In this document: positions 1 through 8,100 of the stretch, piece after piece
How positions within the stretch are numbered: the stretch's first letter is position 1
Layout: each line of letters opens with the position of its first letter
From: an uncultured bacterium
GTDB taxonomy: Bacteria > Cyanobacteriota > Vampirovibrionia > Gastranaerophilales > Gastranaerophilaceae
Direction: 5' to 3'
Assembly: GCA_900556295.1 (NCBI GenBank)
Contig: USOK01000028.1
Coordinates: 1 to 11,919 of the forward strand
DNA: 11,919 nucleotides
The notes under the pieces: generated by a model
Told to the model about the DNA's origin: nothing
What the model saw: only the letters and a program-made list of their open reading frames with translations
The model's database searches: none
Position numbers and translations under genes: made by a program

Positions 1-336
1 CAGGCAGCTGCGCAAGCTCAAGGTTCTTCTATCACAAATTACAATGAATGGTCAGAAATTCTCGGAGAATTTCAAGAAAACGGAATTCAGTCAACCGGCT
101 CATATTCTGGCGATAAAGCCTTGCGAGAAGAAATTAAAGCTGCCGTTGCAGAATATGCTTCACAAGTTCAAGAGCAAGAAAAAATTCAACAGAACACTCC
201 TGAAAACAAAGAGGATGAAAAAGTTCAGCGCACATCTGAAACTGACCGCAATCAAGAAATGAAAGCAACAGTTGCGAACGCAACAAGCTCGCAAATCATG
301 GCTGATTATATGAAATATTATCACATGTTGATGTAA
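1..336 (+). CDS. C-terminal part of an unrecognised protein (partial)
   Basis: An open frame runs from the first base of the window to a TAA at 334-336, giving 111 residues with no internal stop, so the gene begins upstream of the window. The visible part is hydrophilic and rich in Gln, Glu, Lys, Ala and Ser. It has a charged stretch likely to be helical or coiled (residues about 41-95, from DKALREEIKAAVAEY through the Gln/Glu/Lys-rich part) and ends in an aromatic/Met-rich tail (MADYMKYYHMLM). There is no membrane segment, cysteine or motif that I recognise. Codon use resembles the neighbours. A TTG at 121 could be read as a start, but the frame continues upstream unbroken, so I treat that as internal. 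It faces away from the minus-strand cluster that ends at 495. Function unknown. Confidence 0.7.
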   Translation, partial: QAAAQAQGSSITNYNEWSEILGEFQENGIQSTGSYSGDKALREEIKAAVAEYASQVQEQEKIQQNTPENKEDEKVQRTSETDRNQEMKATVANATSSQIMADYMKYYHMLM

Positions 337-494
337 ATATTGCAAAGCAAGAACCCTCTCCCGAATTTCTAAGTTCGTCACAACTCACTAAGAAATTCAA
401 CCCTCTCACAAAGAGAGAGGGTAATAGTTTTACCGATAAGGTCTTTTCACGTTTCACTTCTCACTTTTCATTCAAATCTGCCCTATTTGAATAT
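337..494. repeat. Intergenic repeat cluster between convergent genes
   Basis: This spacer between two convergent genes holds several dyads and no gene. An 8-bp stem (ACCCTCTC 400-407 with GAGAGGGT 415-422, 7-base loop) is preceded by another CCCTCTCC at 354-361. AATTTCT (364-370) pairs with AGAAATT (391-397). Bases 443-470 match 5139-5166 at 27 of 28 positions, so this is a dispersed repeat. ATTCAAAT (470-477) pairs with ATTTGAAT (485-492) immediately after the lepB stop. None has the GC-rich stem plus T-run of a standard intrinsic terminator, but one or more may end transcription in either direction. Confidence 0.6.
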
Positions 495-1145
495 CTATTT
501 ACCTAACAACTTAATCCTATTCAACGGCCAGAAAAGCACAACTGCACGTCCGATAAACCTATCTTCCGGCAAAAATCCCCACCAGCGACCGTCAAAAGAG
601 TTACCTCTATTGTCACCCATCATCAAGTATTTGTGTTCAGGAATTATTACAGGTCCGCAAATCATGTCCTCAGTGCAAGGTTTGTCGTAATATTCTGTCG
701 CAATATACGGTTCTGTCAAAGGTTTATCGTTAATATAAACAGTACTTTTGCCGTCTTTATCGGTCTTTATCTCAAATTTGTCCCCTGGAGTACCAATTAC
801 ACGCTTAATATAGGCAACATCTTTACAGAAAAACCCTGTTAGTCTAGAAAATACACGCCAAGGTGTATTCTGAAGTTTTTCAAACGGCGGATAAAACACC
901 ATTATATCACCACGTTTCGGCTTTGAATAAAATCTAGAAAAGCGTTCTACAACAATCCTATCACCTTCAATAAGCGTAGGGCGCATAGATGCTGACGGTA
1001 TCCAGCGAATTTCTCCTATAAAAAATCGTATAATAATAACCATTACCACTACAAAAACAACCGTTTCAATGATTTCCCTCACCGATGGGTTGAGTTTAAG
1101 ATAATTTTCTTTAATTTTTTGAATGTATTCTTTGATTTTATTCAT
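495..1145 (-). CDS. lepB: Signal peptidase I
   Basis: This is a membrane-bound serine/lysine protease that removes signal peptides from exported proteins on the outer face of the cytoplasmic membrane. The 216 residues show one N-terminal membrane segment (about 25-43) followed by the family boxes in order: PSASMRPT with catalytic Ser53, RGDIMVF (78-84), YIKRVIGTPGD with the general-base Lys114, and GDNRGNSFDGRWWG (177-190). The usual DSR of the last box is DGR here, while the preceding Ser183 and Asp185 are kept. About 25 residues between the second and third boxes (PPFEK to CKD, with Cys107) make a modest lineage-type insertion. The start ATG lies inside the last codons of the upstream polyprenyl synthase gene (8-base overlap), which implies translational coupling in one operon. 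Assignment is firm from the motifs. Confidence 0.96.
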   Translation of the reverse strand: MNKIKEYIQKIKENYLKLNPSVREIIETVVFVVVMVIIIRFFIGEIRWIPSASMRPTLIEGDRIVVERFSRFYSKPKRGDIMVFYPPFEKLQNTPWRVFSRLTGFFCKDVAYIKRVIGTPGDKFEIKTDKDGKSTVYINDKPLTEPYIATEYYDKPCTEDMICGPVIIPEHKYLMMGDNRGNSFDGRWWGFLPEDRFIGRAVVLFWPLNRIKLLGK

Positions 1146-2064
1146 TTTTGATAAGTCCTAAAAGGTTTGTAAGCGCTGCTTTGTATTTGCTCTCTTCTAA
1201 ATTCTCAATACATTTTAGCGCACTGTCTACGTAATTATTCAACAAAATCTGTGTTTTTTCAATACCGTTTTGAAACTCTTCAACAGAGTTTGCAAAAATC
1301 ACAGGAGCGGTATAAATTCCCTCTTTGAAATCGTTTTGAGAAGTTTTCGCATTTATAAGATCGTCACGAATCTGAAATGCGATTCCAAAATTACGTGCAA
1401 AGTCTTGAGGAGCAGGAGCATAGAACCCGTCACCCGTCACTTCGTAACACCCTCTCCCCATTGGGGCGAGGGGAGATGACTTCGTAATCAAATGTTTTGC
1501 AAGAAAAAAACTTCCACAAATAGCTGTTTCGAAAAGTTTTGCTGTTTTTAATCTAGTTTTTTCAAGATATTCTTCTATGCTCGGAATTTTAAACCTACTA
1601 AAATCTTGTTTTATTTCACCTTGGCACATATCATCTAATGTTTGAGCAAACATATCAATAATTTCAGGAGCATCAAGTGTTCGAATTTTCTTCAACGCGA
1701 CAGAAAGGAGATAATCACCTGTAATTACGGCAAGTTTATTCCCAAATTTTGAATTAATCGTCTGAACTGCACGACGTGATTGACTTTCATCAATCACATC
1801 ATCGTGAATAAGCGACGCATTATGCACAAGCTCAATTGCACTCTGAAAAACTATTTGTTTTTCATCAATTTCTCTACCTTGAGCCTTCAAAAACAAGAAT
1901 GCTAAAACCGCACGAATATGCTTTGACGGCGCATTCAACACTTCAAAAAGCTTTGATTTAAGCGGTTCGTCAATGCTGATACTATCGAGTAAATCAGTTT
2001 CAACTCGCTCAATATCAGGTTTTACAACATCAAAAATCGGTAAATATTTCTCCGTAAAGCTCAT
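1138..2064 (-). CDS. Trans-type polyprenyl diphosphate synthase with an in-frame repeat insertion
   Basis: This all-alpha isoprenyl chain elongase adds isopentenyl diphosphate to an allylic diphosphate, giving the chain of a quinone side chain or carrier lipid. Chain length cannot be told. In the 308 residues the first Asp-rich motif is HDDVID (87-92), followed by RR (97-98), a GDYLL segment (116-120) and KTAKLFE (173-179). The second Asp-rich region is FQIRDDLIN (230-238), where the last Asp of the usual DDxxD is Asn. The usual GGKRxRP is reduced to PSKHIRA (46-52), keeping Lys48 and Arg51. The stretch after DDLIN is short but keeps the KEGxxTxP signature. Residues about 194-217 are extra compared with E. 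coli IspB as I recall it (about 20 residues) and are encoded by a GC-rich palindrome. The gene lies 22 bases after the metallopeptidase gene and overlaps lepB. I see no good ribosome-binding site before its ATG. Confidence 0.93.
   Translation of the reverse strand: MSFTEKYLPIFDVVKPDIERVETDLLDSISIDEPLKSKLFEVLNAPSKHIRAVLAFLFLKAQGREIDEKQIVFQSAIELVHNASLIHDDVIDESQSRRAVQTINSKFGNKLAVITGDYLLSVALKKIRTLDAPEIIDMFAQTLDDMCQGEIKQDFSRFKIPSIEEYLEKTRLKTAKLFETAICGSFFLAKHLITKSSPLAPMGRGCYEVTGDGFYAPAPQDFARNFGIAFQIRDDLINAKTSQNDFKEGIYTAPVIFANSVEEFQNGIEKTQILLNNYVDSALKCIENLEESKYKAALTNLLGLIKNE
1425..1487. repeat. GC-rich palindromic element inserted in frame in the polyprenyl synthase gene
   Basis: Inside the synthase gene, bases 1439-1487 hold CTCCCC and GGGGAG arms around an inner CCCC-ATT-GGGG. 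They are flanked by direct copies of ACTTCGTAA (1439-1447 and 1479-1487). A short tandem CACCCGT lies just outside on one side (about 1425-1438). The patch is much richer in GC than the surrounding gene. It encodes the extra residues before the second Asp-rich motif (SPLAPMGRGCYEVTGDG and its edges). The CCCTCTCC core also occurs in the intergenic repeats at 354-361 and 401-407. Exact element boundaries cannot be set from one copy. Confidence 0.65.
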
Positions 2065-2086
2065 ACTAACATTTTAGCATAAACAT

Positions 2087-3664
2087 TTACGCATAACTCC
2101 ACCATTTCCAATCAGGTTTGGCAACCTTTTGACCGTCAGCCTTACCAGAATCGTACATATCACGAATCCAGTTTTCTATTGTCTCTTTTTCTTTGTCGCC
2201 ATTTACCTGAGTTACAGAATATGTTCCATCGTCATTTACTACATTCAATTCATCGCCACCAATACTATCCATATAATCACCATCTGCCTGATATGCCATA
2301 TATTCATCATGCGCAGCAGTACATAAGTATTCGTACTGTAGCAACTTATTTATTTTGCTTTGGTCTGTAAGTTTATTACCTGTAAAACTACCATCTTGGC
2401 TAATATTTACATTTTCATACCACTCTCCTTTAGCTGATTTCATAAACTTTCCTTGCAAATCAGAAAAGTTTTGTTTAGCAAGATTATACTCTTCATCACT
2501 TTTAAATACACCTGCATTATATAATCTTGTTAATGTCGCTTCTGATATTTCCAAAGTTCCATCTGAACTTGCAGTATACTGATAATAAGTAGCATGGGTT
2601 AATTCATGCACCAAAACATCAACCAAATGCTCCCACCTATAATTATTCAAATCAGATTCTTTCATGACTATTCCTAAGTCTGATGAACCATCTTCATCAG
2701 ATCCAAACATTCCAACATGATAACCATTGTAAGAATCATATATATATTCATTCCATATATAAACCCCACCTTCTCCATCATTGAATGCAGAATCAGGTTT
2801 GAAAGATAATTGACCAACATGTTTATCACAAGATGTAAATTTATCTTCTGAAACAGTTGTTATTCTTTCAAGCGCATCCAGTTGATTTTTACCTTTTGTT
2901 CCAAGTGCCGTCAAATAATCTTTTGTTAGCTCAATCAATTTGTTGATTTTTGCTTTACCTGTGAATTTACTAAAATCATTTTGAACTTCATCAGCATAAG
3001 CCTGCACCTGATTTTTATAATCATTATAGCCATCTTTTTTCAAAGATTTATTCAAAAAGTCTTTTAGCTCATCATAAGAAAGGTATCCATCTCCACTTTT
3101 ATCCAAACTGTAAAAAGAGCGATTTAATAATCCAAAAAAGTCTTGGTGATTGTCTTCCCAAATATCGTTTTGAGTAATACTTACCAATTGAGCTCGGCTA
3201 ATACCTGTTTCTTTAGTTATTGTAGAATCCTTCTTTGCATTTACGTAATCAAAGAAAGTATCTGCATCTCTAAAATTAGCAATAAATGAATGGTGAGAGT
3301 TATAAATTAACTCTTTGATATAATCCAAATCTGTATCACTGTAAGAACTTGCTTGCTGAACGACAGTTGTCACCCCATTCGCAACAGCATTAGTTTCTTC
3401 TGTCGAATCAACATCCTCTGCATCGCCAACAGAAACTAGATTTATATTAGAAATTGTCGTAGCAGTACCGTCGCTTCTTACAAAAAAGTCGCCGTTAGAA
3501 TTTGCACTCGCTTCTTGGGCTTGCAAATATTGTTGCTCAGCAAAATCTTTCACAGTTTGAGAAGTTTCCGAAGCTAACTCTTGAGTTTGTTCTGCTTCTT
3601 CTATTTTGGCTTCGTTTTCATATTTTCTGATTATTGCAGAAAATGTATTGTTACTAATTTCCAT
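2087..3664 (-). CDS. Putative EF-hand and HExxH zinc metallopeptidase-like protein
   Basis: This is a 525-residue protein of no family I can name. Residues 1-110 are polar and low in complexity (Glu/Gln/Ser/Thr-rich), with no signal peptide or membrane segment. A canonical EF-hand loop occupies residues 188-199 (DKSGDGYLSYDE), with ligand residues at positions 1, 3, 5, 9 and 12 and Gly at 6, so calcium binding is likely. A zinc-protease signature, LVHELTHATY, gives His353, Glu354 and His357. The segment AAHDEYMAYQADGDY (450-464) offers Glu454 as a plausible third zinc ligand. The tail is acidic then aromatic (KPDWKWWSYA). The start at 3664 is chosen over an upstream ATG at 3700 because AGGAG sits five bases before it. 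It is the first gene of the minus-strand cluster and ends 22 bases before the polyprenyl synthase. Protease activity and secretion are inferences. Confidence 0.7.
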   Translation of the reverse strand: MEISNNTFSAIIRKYENEAKIEEAEQTQELASETSQTVKDFAEQQYLQAQEASANSNGDFFVRSDGTATTISNINLVSVGDAEDVDSTEETNAVANGVTTVVQQASSYSDTDLDYIKELIYNSHHSFIANFRDADTFFDYVNAKKDSTITKETGISRAQLVSITQNDIWEDNHQDFFGLLNRSFYSLDKSGDGYLSYDELKDFLNKSLKKDGYNDYKNQVQAYADEVQNDFSKFTGKAKINKLIELTKDYLTALGTKGKNQLDALERITTVSEDKFTSCDKHVGQLSFKPDSAFNDGEGGVYIWNEYIYDSYNGYHVGMFGSDEDGSSDLGIVMKESDLNNYRWEHLVDVLVHELTHATYYQYTASSDGTLEISEATLTRLYNAGVFKSDEEYNLAKQNFSDLQGKFMKSAKGEWYENVNISQDGSFTGNKLTDQSKINKLLQYEYLCTAAHDEYMAYQADGDYMDSIGGDELNVVNDDGTYSVTQVNGDKEKETIENWIRDMYDSGKADGQKVAKPDWKWWSYA

Positions 3665-3669
3665 AAATT

Positions 3670-3674
3670 CTCCT
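3670..3674 (-). promoter_or_regulatory. Ribosome-binding site fixing the metallopeptidase start
   Basis: On the minus strand AGGAG is followed by five bases and then the ATG at 3664. The longer frame starting at 3700 has no comparable site, so the shorter 525-residue product is preferred. Confidence 0.75.
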
Positions 3675-3746
3675 TTTTTCATAGTTAACGGAAACTTCAA
3701 AGAAAAACTTTAGAAATTTTGCATAAATTATAATAAATCGTAACAT

Positions 3747-3760
3747 TTTGAATATTCAAA
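3747..3760. promoter_or_regulatory. 14-bp perfect palindrome in the divergent promoter region
   Basis: TTTGAATATTCAAA is a perfect dyad between the minus-strand metallopeptidase gene and the plus-strand efflux operon. It overlaps a possible plus-strand -35 (TTGAAT 3748-3753) that has TATAAT 18 bases on (3772-3777). It lies just upstream of a possible minus-strand -10 (TATAAT read at 3732-3727, with no good -35). It could be an operator for a dimeric repressor, but AT-rich palindromes also arise by chance. Confidence 0.3.
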
Positions 3761-3792
3761 CTACCCGCGTGTATAATTTATTTTTAGTTTTA

Positions 3793-3821
3793 TTGACATC
3801 AAAAAGCATTAATAATACAAT
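3793..3821 (+). promoter_or_regulatory. Near-consensus sigma-70-type promoter of the efflux operon
   Basis: TTGACA (3793-3798) is followed after 17 bases by TACAAT (3816-3821), five of six matches to the -10 consensus. Transcription should start near 3828, leaving a leader of about 40 bases before the membrane-fusion gene. That leader holds two small dyads: TGTTG (3822-3826) with CAACA (3833-3837), and CTGATT (3843-3848) with AATCAG (3850-3855). Both are well placed to be operator half-sites or leader hairpins. Confidence 0.7.
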
Positions 3822-3868
3822 TGTTGTAAAAACAACAGAATACTGATTAAATCAGACAGGGAGAGTAC

Positions 3869-5035
3869 ATGAAAAAAAATATTATAATATTTTTGTCAGT
3901 AATAATTGTGGCAATTTTAATAAGATACGGATTTTCAACGTTCCAAGCAGTTATGCAAGGTAAAGCTATGGCAAACAAACCTGCTCCGACGGTTACAGTT
4001 CAAGAGATTGAAACAAGAAACGTAATAAGAAGTTTTGATGCTCCGGGACGTGTAGTTTCAAAATATCGAGTTGATGTAATGGCACGTATTTCAGGATATC
4101 TTTTGAAAAGTTATTTTAAGGAAGGTGACACCGTAAAAGCCGGACAAACTTTATTCCTAATTGAGCCGACAGAATATTCAAACGCTTCAAATGTTGCAGC
4201 AGCTAATGTAAAAAATCTAAAAGCACAATTAGTTTATGCAGAAAAACAACTCGCTCGTGCAGCAGAGCTGGTAAAAAAAGATTACATCGCAAAAGCTCAG
4301 TACGATCAAATTTTATCGCAAAGAGATGCATTGAGAGCTCAACTGGCATCTGCTCAAGCTTCATTAAATGATGCTAACAGAAATTTAGGCTATACAAACG
4401 TAAAATCTCCGGTAAACGGTAAAGTTGGTATAATCAACGTTACTGTCGGAAACTACGTTTCTCCGACGTCAGGTGCATTAACGACTATTAACAGTACAAA
4501 TCCGATTTATGTTACTTTCCCTATTGAATCTGTGGATTTTCAGGCACTTGCAGTAGCTGATAAATCGAATAACAAGAACAGAAAAGTCGAACTAATTATG
4601 AACGGTGGTACAAAGTATTCAAAACTTGGTGTTCAAGATTTTCAGGATAACAAAGTTGACCAAACGACAGGCACGGTAACAATGAGGGCAACTTTTGACA
4701 ACCCGAATAACGAGCTTATTCATGGTGAATTTGTAACAGTAAAATTGTATTCAAATAATCCGGTGGAAGTTCCAGTTGCACCAGTTACAGCTGTTTTGGA
4801 AAACCAAGCAGGAAAATATGTGTATAAATTAGATGATAAAAATCTTCCGCAACTTGTTTATGTAAAAACAGGTGAGCAAAACGGTGATAACTGGATTATC
4901 AAAGAAGGCTTGCAAAAAGGTGACAGAATCGTAACCGAAGGCTTGCAAAAGGTAACTCCTGGAAAACCTGTGACAATTGTGACAGCGGAAGAGATGAAGA
5001 AGATTAAGACAGAGCAGGTAACGAGTAAGAAATAG
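3869..5035 (+). CDS. RND efflux periplasmic adaptor (membrane-fusion protein, AcrA-like)
   Basis: This 388-residue periplasmic adaptor links the inner-membrane RND pump to the outer-membrane channel. An uncleaved-looking N-terminal anchor (about residues 4-20) is present with no lipobox cysteine, unlike lipoprotein AcrA of E. coli. The family layout follows: first beta-barrel strand (VRSFDAPGRV-type region from about 50), lipoyl half-motif (ARISGYLLKSYFKEGDTVKAGQTLFLIEP), an alpha-helical hairpin rich in Ala/Gln/Lys (about 105-170), the second lipoyl half (NVKSPVNGKVGIINVTVGNYV), then the beta-barrel and membrane-proximal domains ending in GLQKGDRIVTEGLQKV. The ATG at 3869 has AGGGAG five bases upstream and a strong promoter behind it. 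It is first in the operon with the pump and channel genes, but separated from the pump gene by a 150-base repeat-filled spacer. Substrate is unknown. Confidence 0.95.
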   Translation: MKKNIIIFLSVIIVAILIRYGFSTFQAVMQGKAMANKPAPTVTVQEIETRNVIRSFDAPGRVVSKYRVDVMARISGYLLKSYFKEGDTVKAGQTLFLIEPTEYSNASNVAAANVKNLKAQLVYAEKQLARAAELVKKDYIAKAQYDQILSQRDALRAQLASAQASLNDANRNLGYTNVKSPVNGKVGIINVTVGNYVSPTSGALTTINSTNPIYVTFPIESVDFQALAVADKSNNKNRKVELIMNGGTKYSKLGVQDFQDNKVDQTTGTVTMRATFDNPNNELIHGEFVTVKLYSNNPVEVPVAPVTAVLENQAGKYVYKLDDKNLPQLVYVKTGEQNGDNWIIKEGLQKGDRIVTEGLQKVTPGKPVTIVTAEEMKKIKTEQVTSKK

Positions 5036-5037
5036 AG

Positions 5038-5169
5038 AGTGAAAGGTAAGAAGTGAAAAGTGAAAAGTGAAAGGTGAAAAGACCGTTACAGGTGCTAACG
5101 CACCAAAAGTTATTTCCGAACGAAGTGAGCTATATGGACTTTTTACGTTTCACTTCTCACTTTTCACTT
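5038..5169. repeat. Heptad tandem repeat and long inverted repeat between the adaptor and pump genes
   Basis: Six consecutive 7-base units of the AGTGAAA type occupy 5038-5079: three exact copies at 5052-5072, one at 5038-5044, and variants GGTAAGA and GGTGAAA. The 31-base arm 5051-5081 is complementary to 5139-5169 at 28 of 31 positions, with one further G-T pair possible. The loop (5082-5138) has its own stem, GGTGC (5091-5095) with GCACC (5100-5104). No reading frame of note is present. In mRNA this would form a large hairpin ending 16 bases before the pump start codon. Confidence 0.85.
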
Positions 5170-5185
5170 AACAAAAGGATCCAAA

Positions 5186-8100
5186 ATGCCAAACGACAAA
5201 CACGAAACTAACAAAAACGAACAAGGAAATTTATTTATAAAACGCCCGAAACTGGCGATTGTAATATCATTAGCGATTATGCTTGCCGGTATGTTGATGA
5301 TTATGGCTCTTCCCTTGGAAGAATATCCGTCAATTACGCCTCCACAGGTTGTTGTAACAGCAACTTATGCAGGTGCAAGTTCTGACGTTGTTGCAGATAC
5401 TATCGCAGCGCCGGTTGAAGCTCAGCTAAATGGTGTTCAGGATATGATTTATATGTCCTCAACTTCTCAAAACGGACAATATCAGCTGACTTTGTATTTT
5501 AATATCGGTTCGGACCCTGATATGGCGGTTGTAAACGTCCAAAACCAATTGCAACTGGTTACGCCAAGGTTGCCGGAAGAAGTTAAACGATATGGTTTGT
5601 CTGTAAAGAAATCGACAGGTGGCCCCGGATTGATGATGATTTCAGTAAACTCTCCGACTCATACTTACGATTCTTTATATATCGCAAACTATGCATCTAT
5701 TTATATTAAAGACGAACTAGCCCGTATTAAAGGGGTTGGTAAAGTTGCTGTTTTCGGTTCTTCCGATTATTCAATGAGAATATGGCTTGATGCTGCGAAG
5801 ATGGCGAATTTAGGCGTATCTGTTTCAGAGGTAAGCTCTGCAATTCAAACTCAAAACACACAGGTTCCAGCCGGTGACTTGGGTGTTGAACCTATGAAAA
5901 ATAAGCAGATGATTAAGCTTACAATGCGTACAAAAGGTCGTTTGAAAGATGTTTCAGAATTTGAAAACATTATTATTCGTTCAAAAGCCGATGGATCCCA
6001 GATTAAATTGAAAGATATAGCAAGAGTTGAGTTAGGGGCTGAAAGTTACTCGTTCTTCTCTCGTATTGGCGGAAAAGATTCGGCTATTATTTCAATCAGT
6101 CAGTTGCCGGAAGCTAACGCAATTGATTTGTCAAATAAGATTACTAAAAAGATGGCTGAGTTGAGTAAAGGCTTCCCGCAAGGCATTGAGTATAAAATTC
6201 AGCGTGACGAAACAGAATTTGTAAGGGAGTCAATTAAAGAGGTTATAAGTGCTATCGGACTTGCTATTTTACTTGTAGGTGCCGTTACTTATATGTTCTT
6301 GGGAAGCGGACGTGCTGCGTTAATCCCGTTTTGCGCAATTCCTGTTTCCTTGATCGGTGTATTTATATTTATGAATATTTTAGGTTTTTCAATTAACCTT
6401 TTAATTCTATTTGGCTTGGTTTTGGCAGTAGGATTGGTTGTTGATGACGCTATTGTTGTACTGGAAAATACGCAAAGGCACATTCAGGAAGGCAAATCAC
6501 CTGTTGATGCGACAGAAGTTACTATGAAAGAGGTATTTGGTGCCGTTCTTGCAACTTCTCTTGTATTGATGGCGGTATTTGTGCCGGTTTCGTTTATGTC
6601 AGGTATTACGGGGCAAATGTTTAGACAATTTGCTTTGTGTATCGCATCTTCAATCGGTTTGTCAACACTTGTTGCGTTGACTCTTGCACCTGCTCTTTGT
6701 GCAATGATTTTGAAATCCGGTAAAGAAAAAGCGGATTTTGAATTTATTCAAAAATTTGATGATTGGTTCGCCGGAATTCGTGATTCTTATTTAAGAGGTG
6801 TAATGAAGTTTATTGAGTCACCAAAGTTGACAATTTCTGTGTATACGGGAATTATTTTATTTACGTCCATAATGTTTTGGTTAATTCCAAAAGGGTTTTT
6901 ACCGACAGAAGATAAAGGTGCTGTTTTTGCTCAAATTCAGTTGCCTGACGGTTCATCAGCTTCCAGAACAAATATTGTAGCAAACGAAGTTGAAGAAAGA
7001 ATTTTGAAAATCCCAGGCGTCGAAAATACTATTACTTTGGTAGGATTTTCGGGTGAAAATACAGCGTTGATTGTTGCAGAATTATCAAATTGGTCTAAAC
7101 GTAAGTCCAAAGACCTTTCTATGCAGACAATTTTAGGTAAAATTAAGACAGAGTTTGCAAACTATCCGTCTGCAACTATTGCGGCATTCTCTCCTCCTTC
7201 AATTTCAGGTTTGGGTATGTTTGGTGGTTTTGAGTACCAGTTGCTGGATAAGGGCGACAGAACTCCGCAAGAACTCTATGATGAGGCTCAAAAGCTAATT
7301 CAAGCAGGTAATAAAAATTCTGCTTTTCAGATGGTTTACACTTCGTTTACCGCAAACCTACCGCAGTTGATGATTAAAGTTGACGAAAATAAGGCTCTTG
7401 CGCAAGGTGTAAATATTTCTGAAATTTATAATGCTTTGTCAGGATATTTTGGAAAATCTTATGTAAACGACTTTAATAAATACGGACGTGTTTATCGTGT
7501 TTATTTACAAGCTGATTCTGATTATAGGGAAAAACCTAGTGATATTGACAAAATCTATGTGAAAAGTAATTCCGGAACTATGGTTCCTTTGTCTGCTGTT
7601 GTAAATGTATCTAATATTGTTGGTCCATATAGTTTGACAAGGTTCAATATGTATCCTGCAATTACAATTAACGGACAAGCAAGAAGCGGCGTAAGTTCCG
7701 GTCAGGCTATGTCTGCTATGGAAGCTATTTCCGATGAAATTCTTCCGAAAGATATGGGCTATGCTTGGTCTGGAAGCTCTTTGCAAGAAAAAGAATCCGC
7801 AGGACAAATCGGTCCAATCCTTGCAATGTCACTTGTATTTATCTACTTATTCTTGGTAGGTTTGTATGAAAGTTGGATGTTACCGATTGCTGTACTTTTG
7901 ATTTCTCCGGTTGCGTTAGTCGGAGCGCTGTTCTTCCAGTACGTTTCAGGACAATCACTTGATTTGTATTCGCAAATCGGGCTTGTTATGTTAATCGGTT
8001 TGTCTACAAAGCAGGCAATTTTGATTATTGAATTTGCCAAGGACGCACATGAAAAAGGTATGGGAATCATTGAATCAGCAATGCAAGCTGCAAAATTGAG

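Noticed and set aside
44..262. 72-codon plus-strand frame
   Set aside because: It overlaps, in another frame, the partial gene that is open from base 1 to 336. Its Lys/Phe-rich translation looks like a frame shadow.
2129..2582. Several plus-strand frames opposite the metallopeptidase gene
   Set aside because: Antisense shadows of a 525-residue gene with coherent motifs and a good start site.
5038..5079. Regular short repeats considered as a CRISPR array
   Set aside because: Units are 7 bases with no unique spacers, and there are no cas genes. It is a simple tandem repeat.
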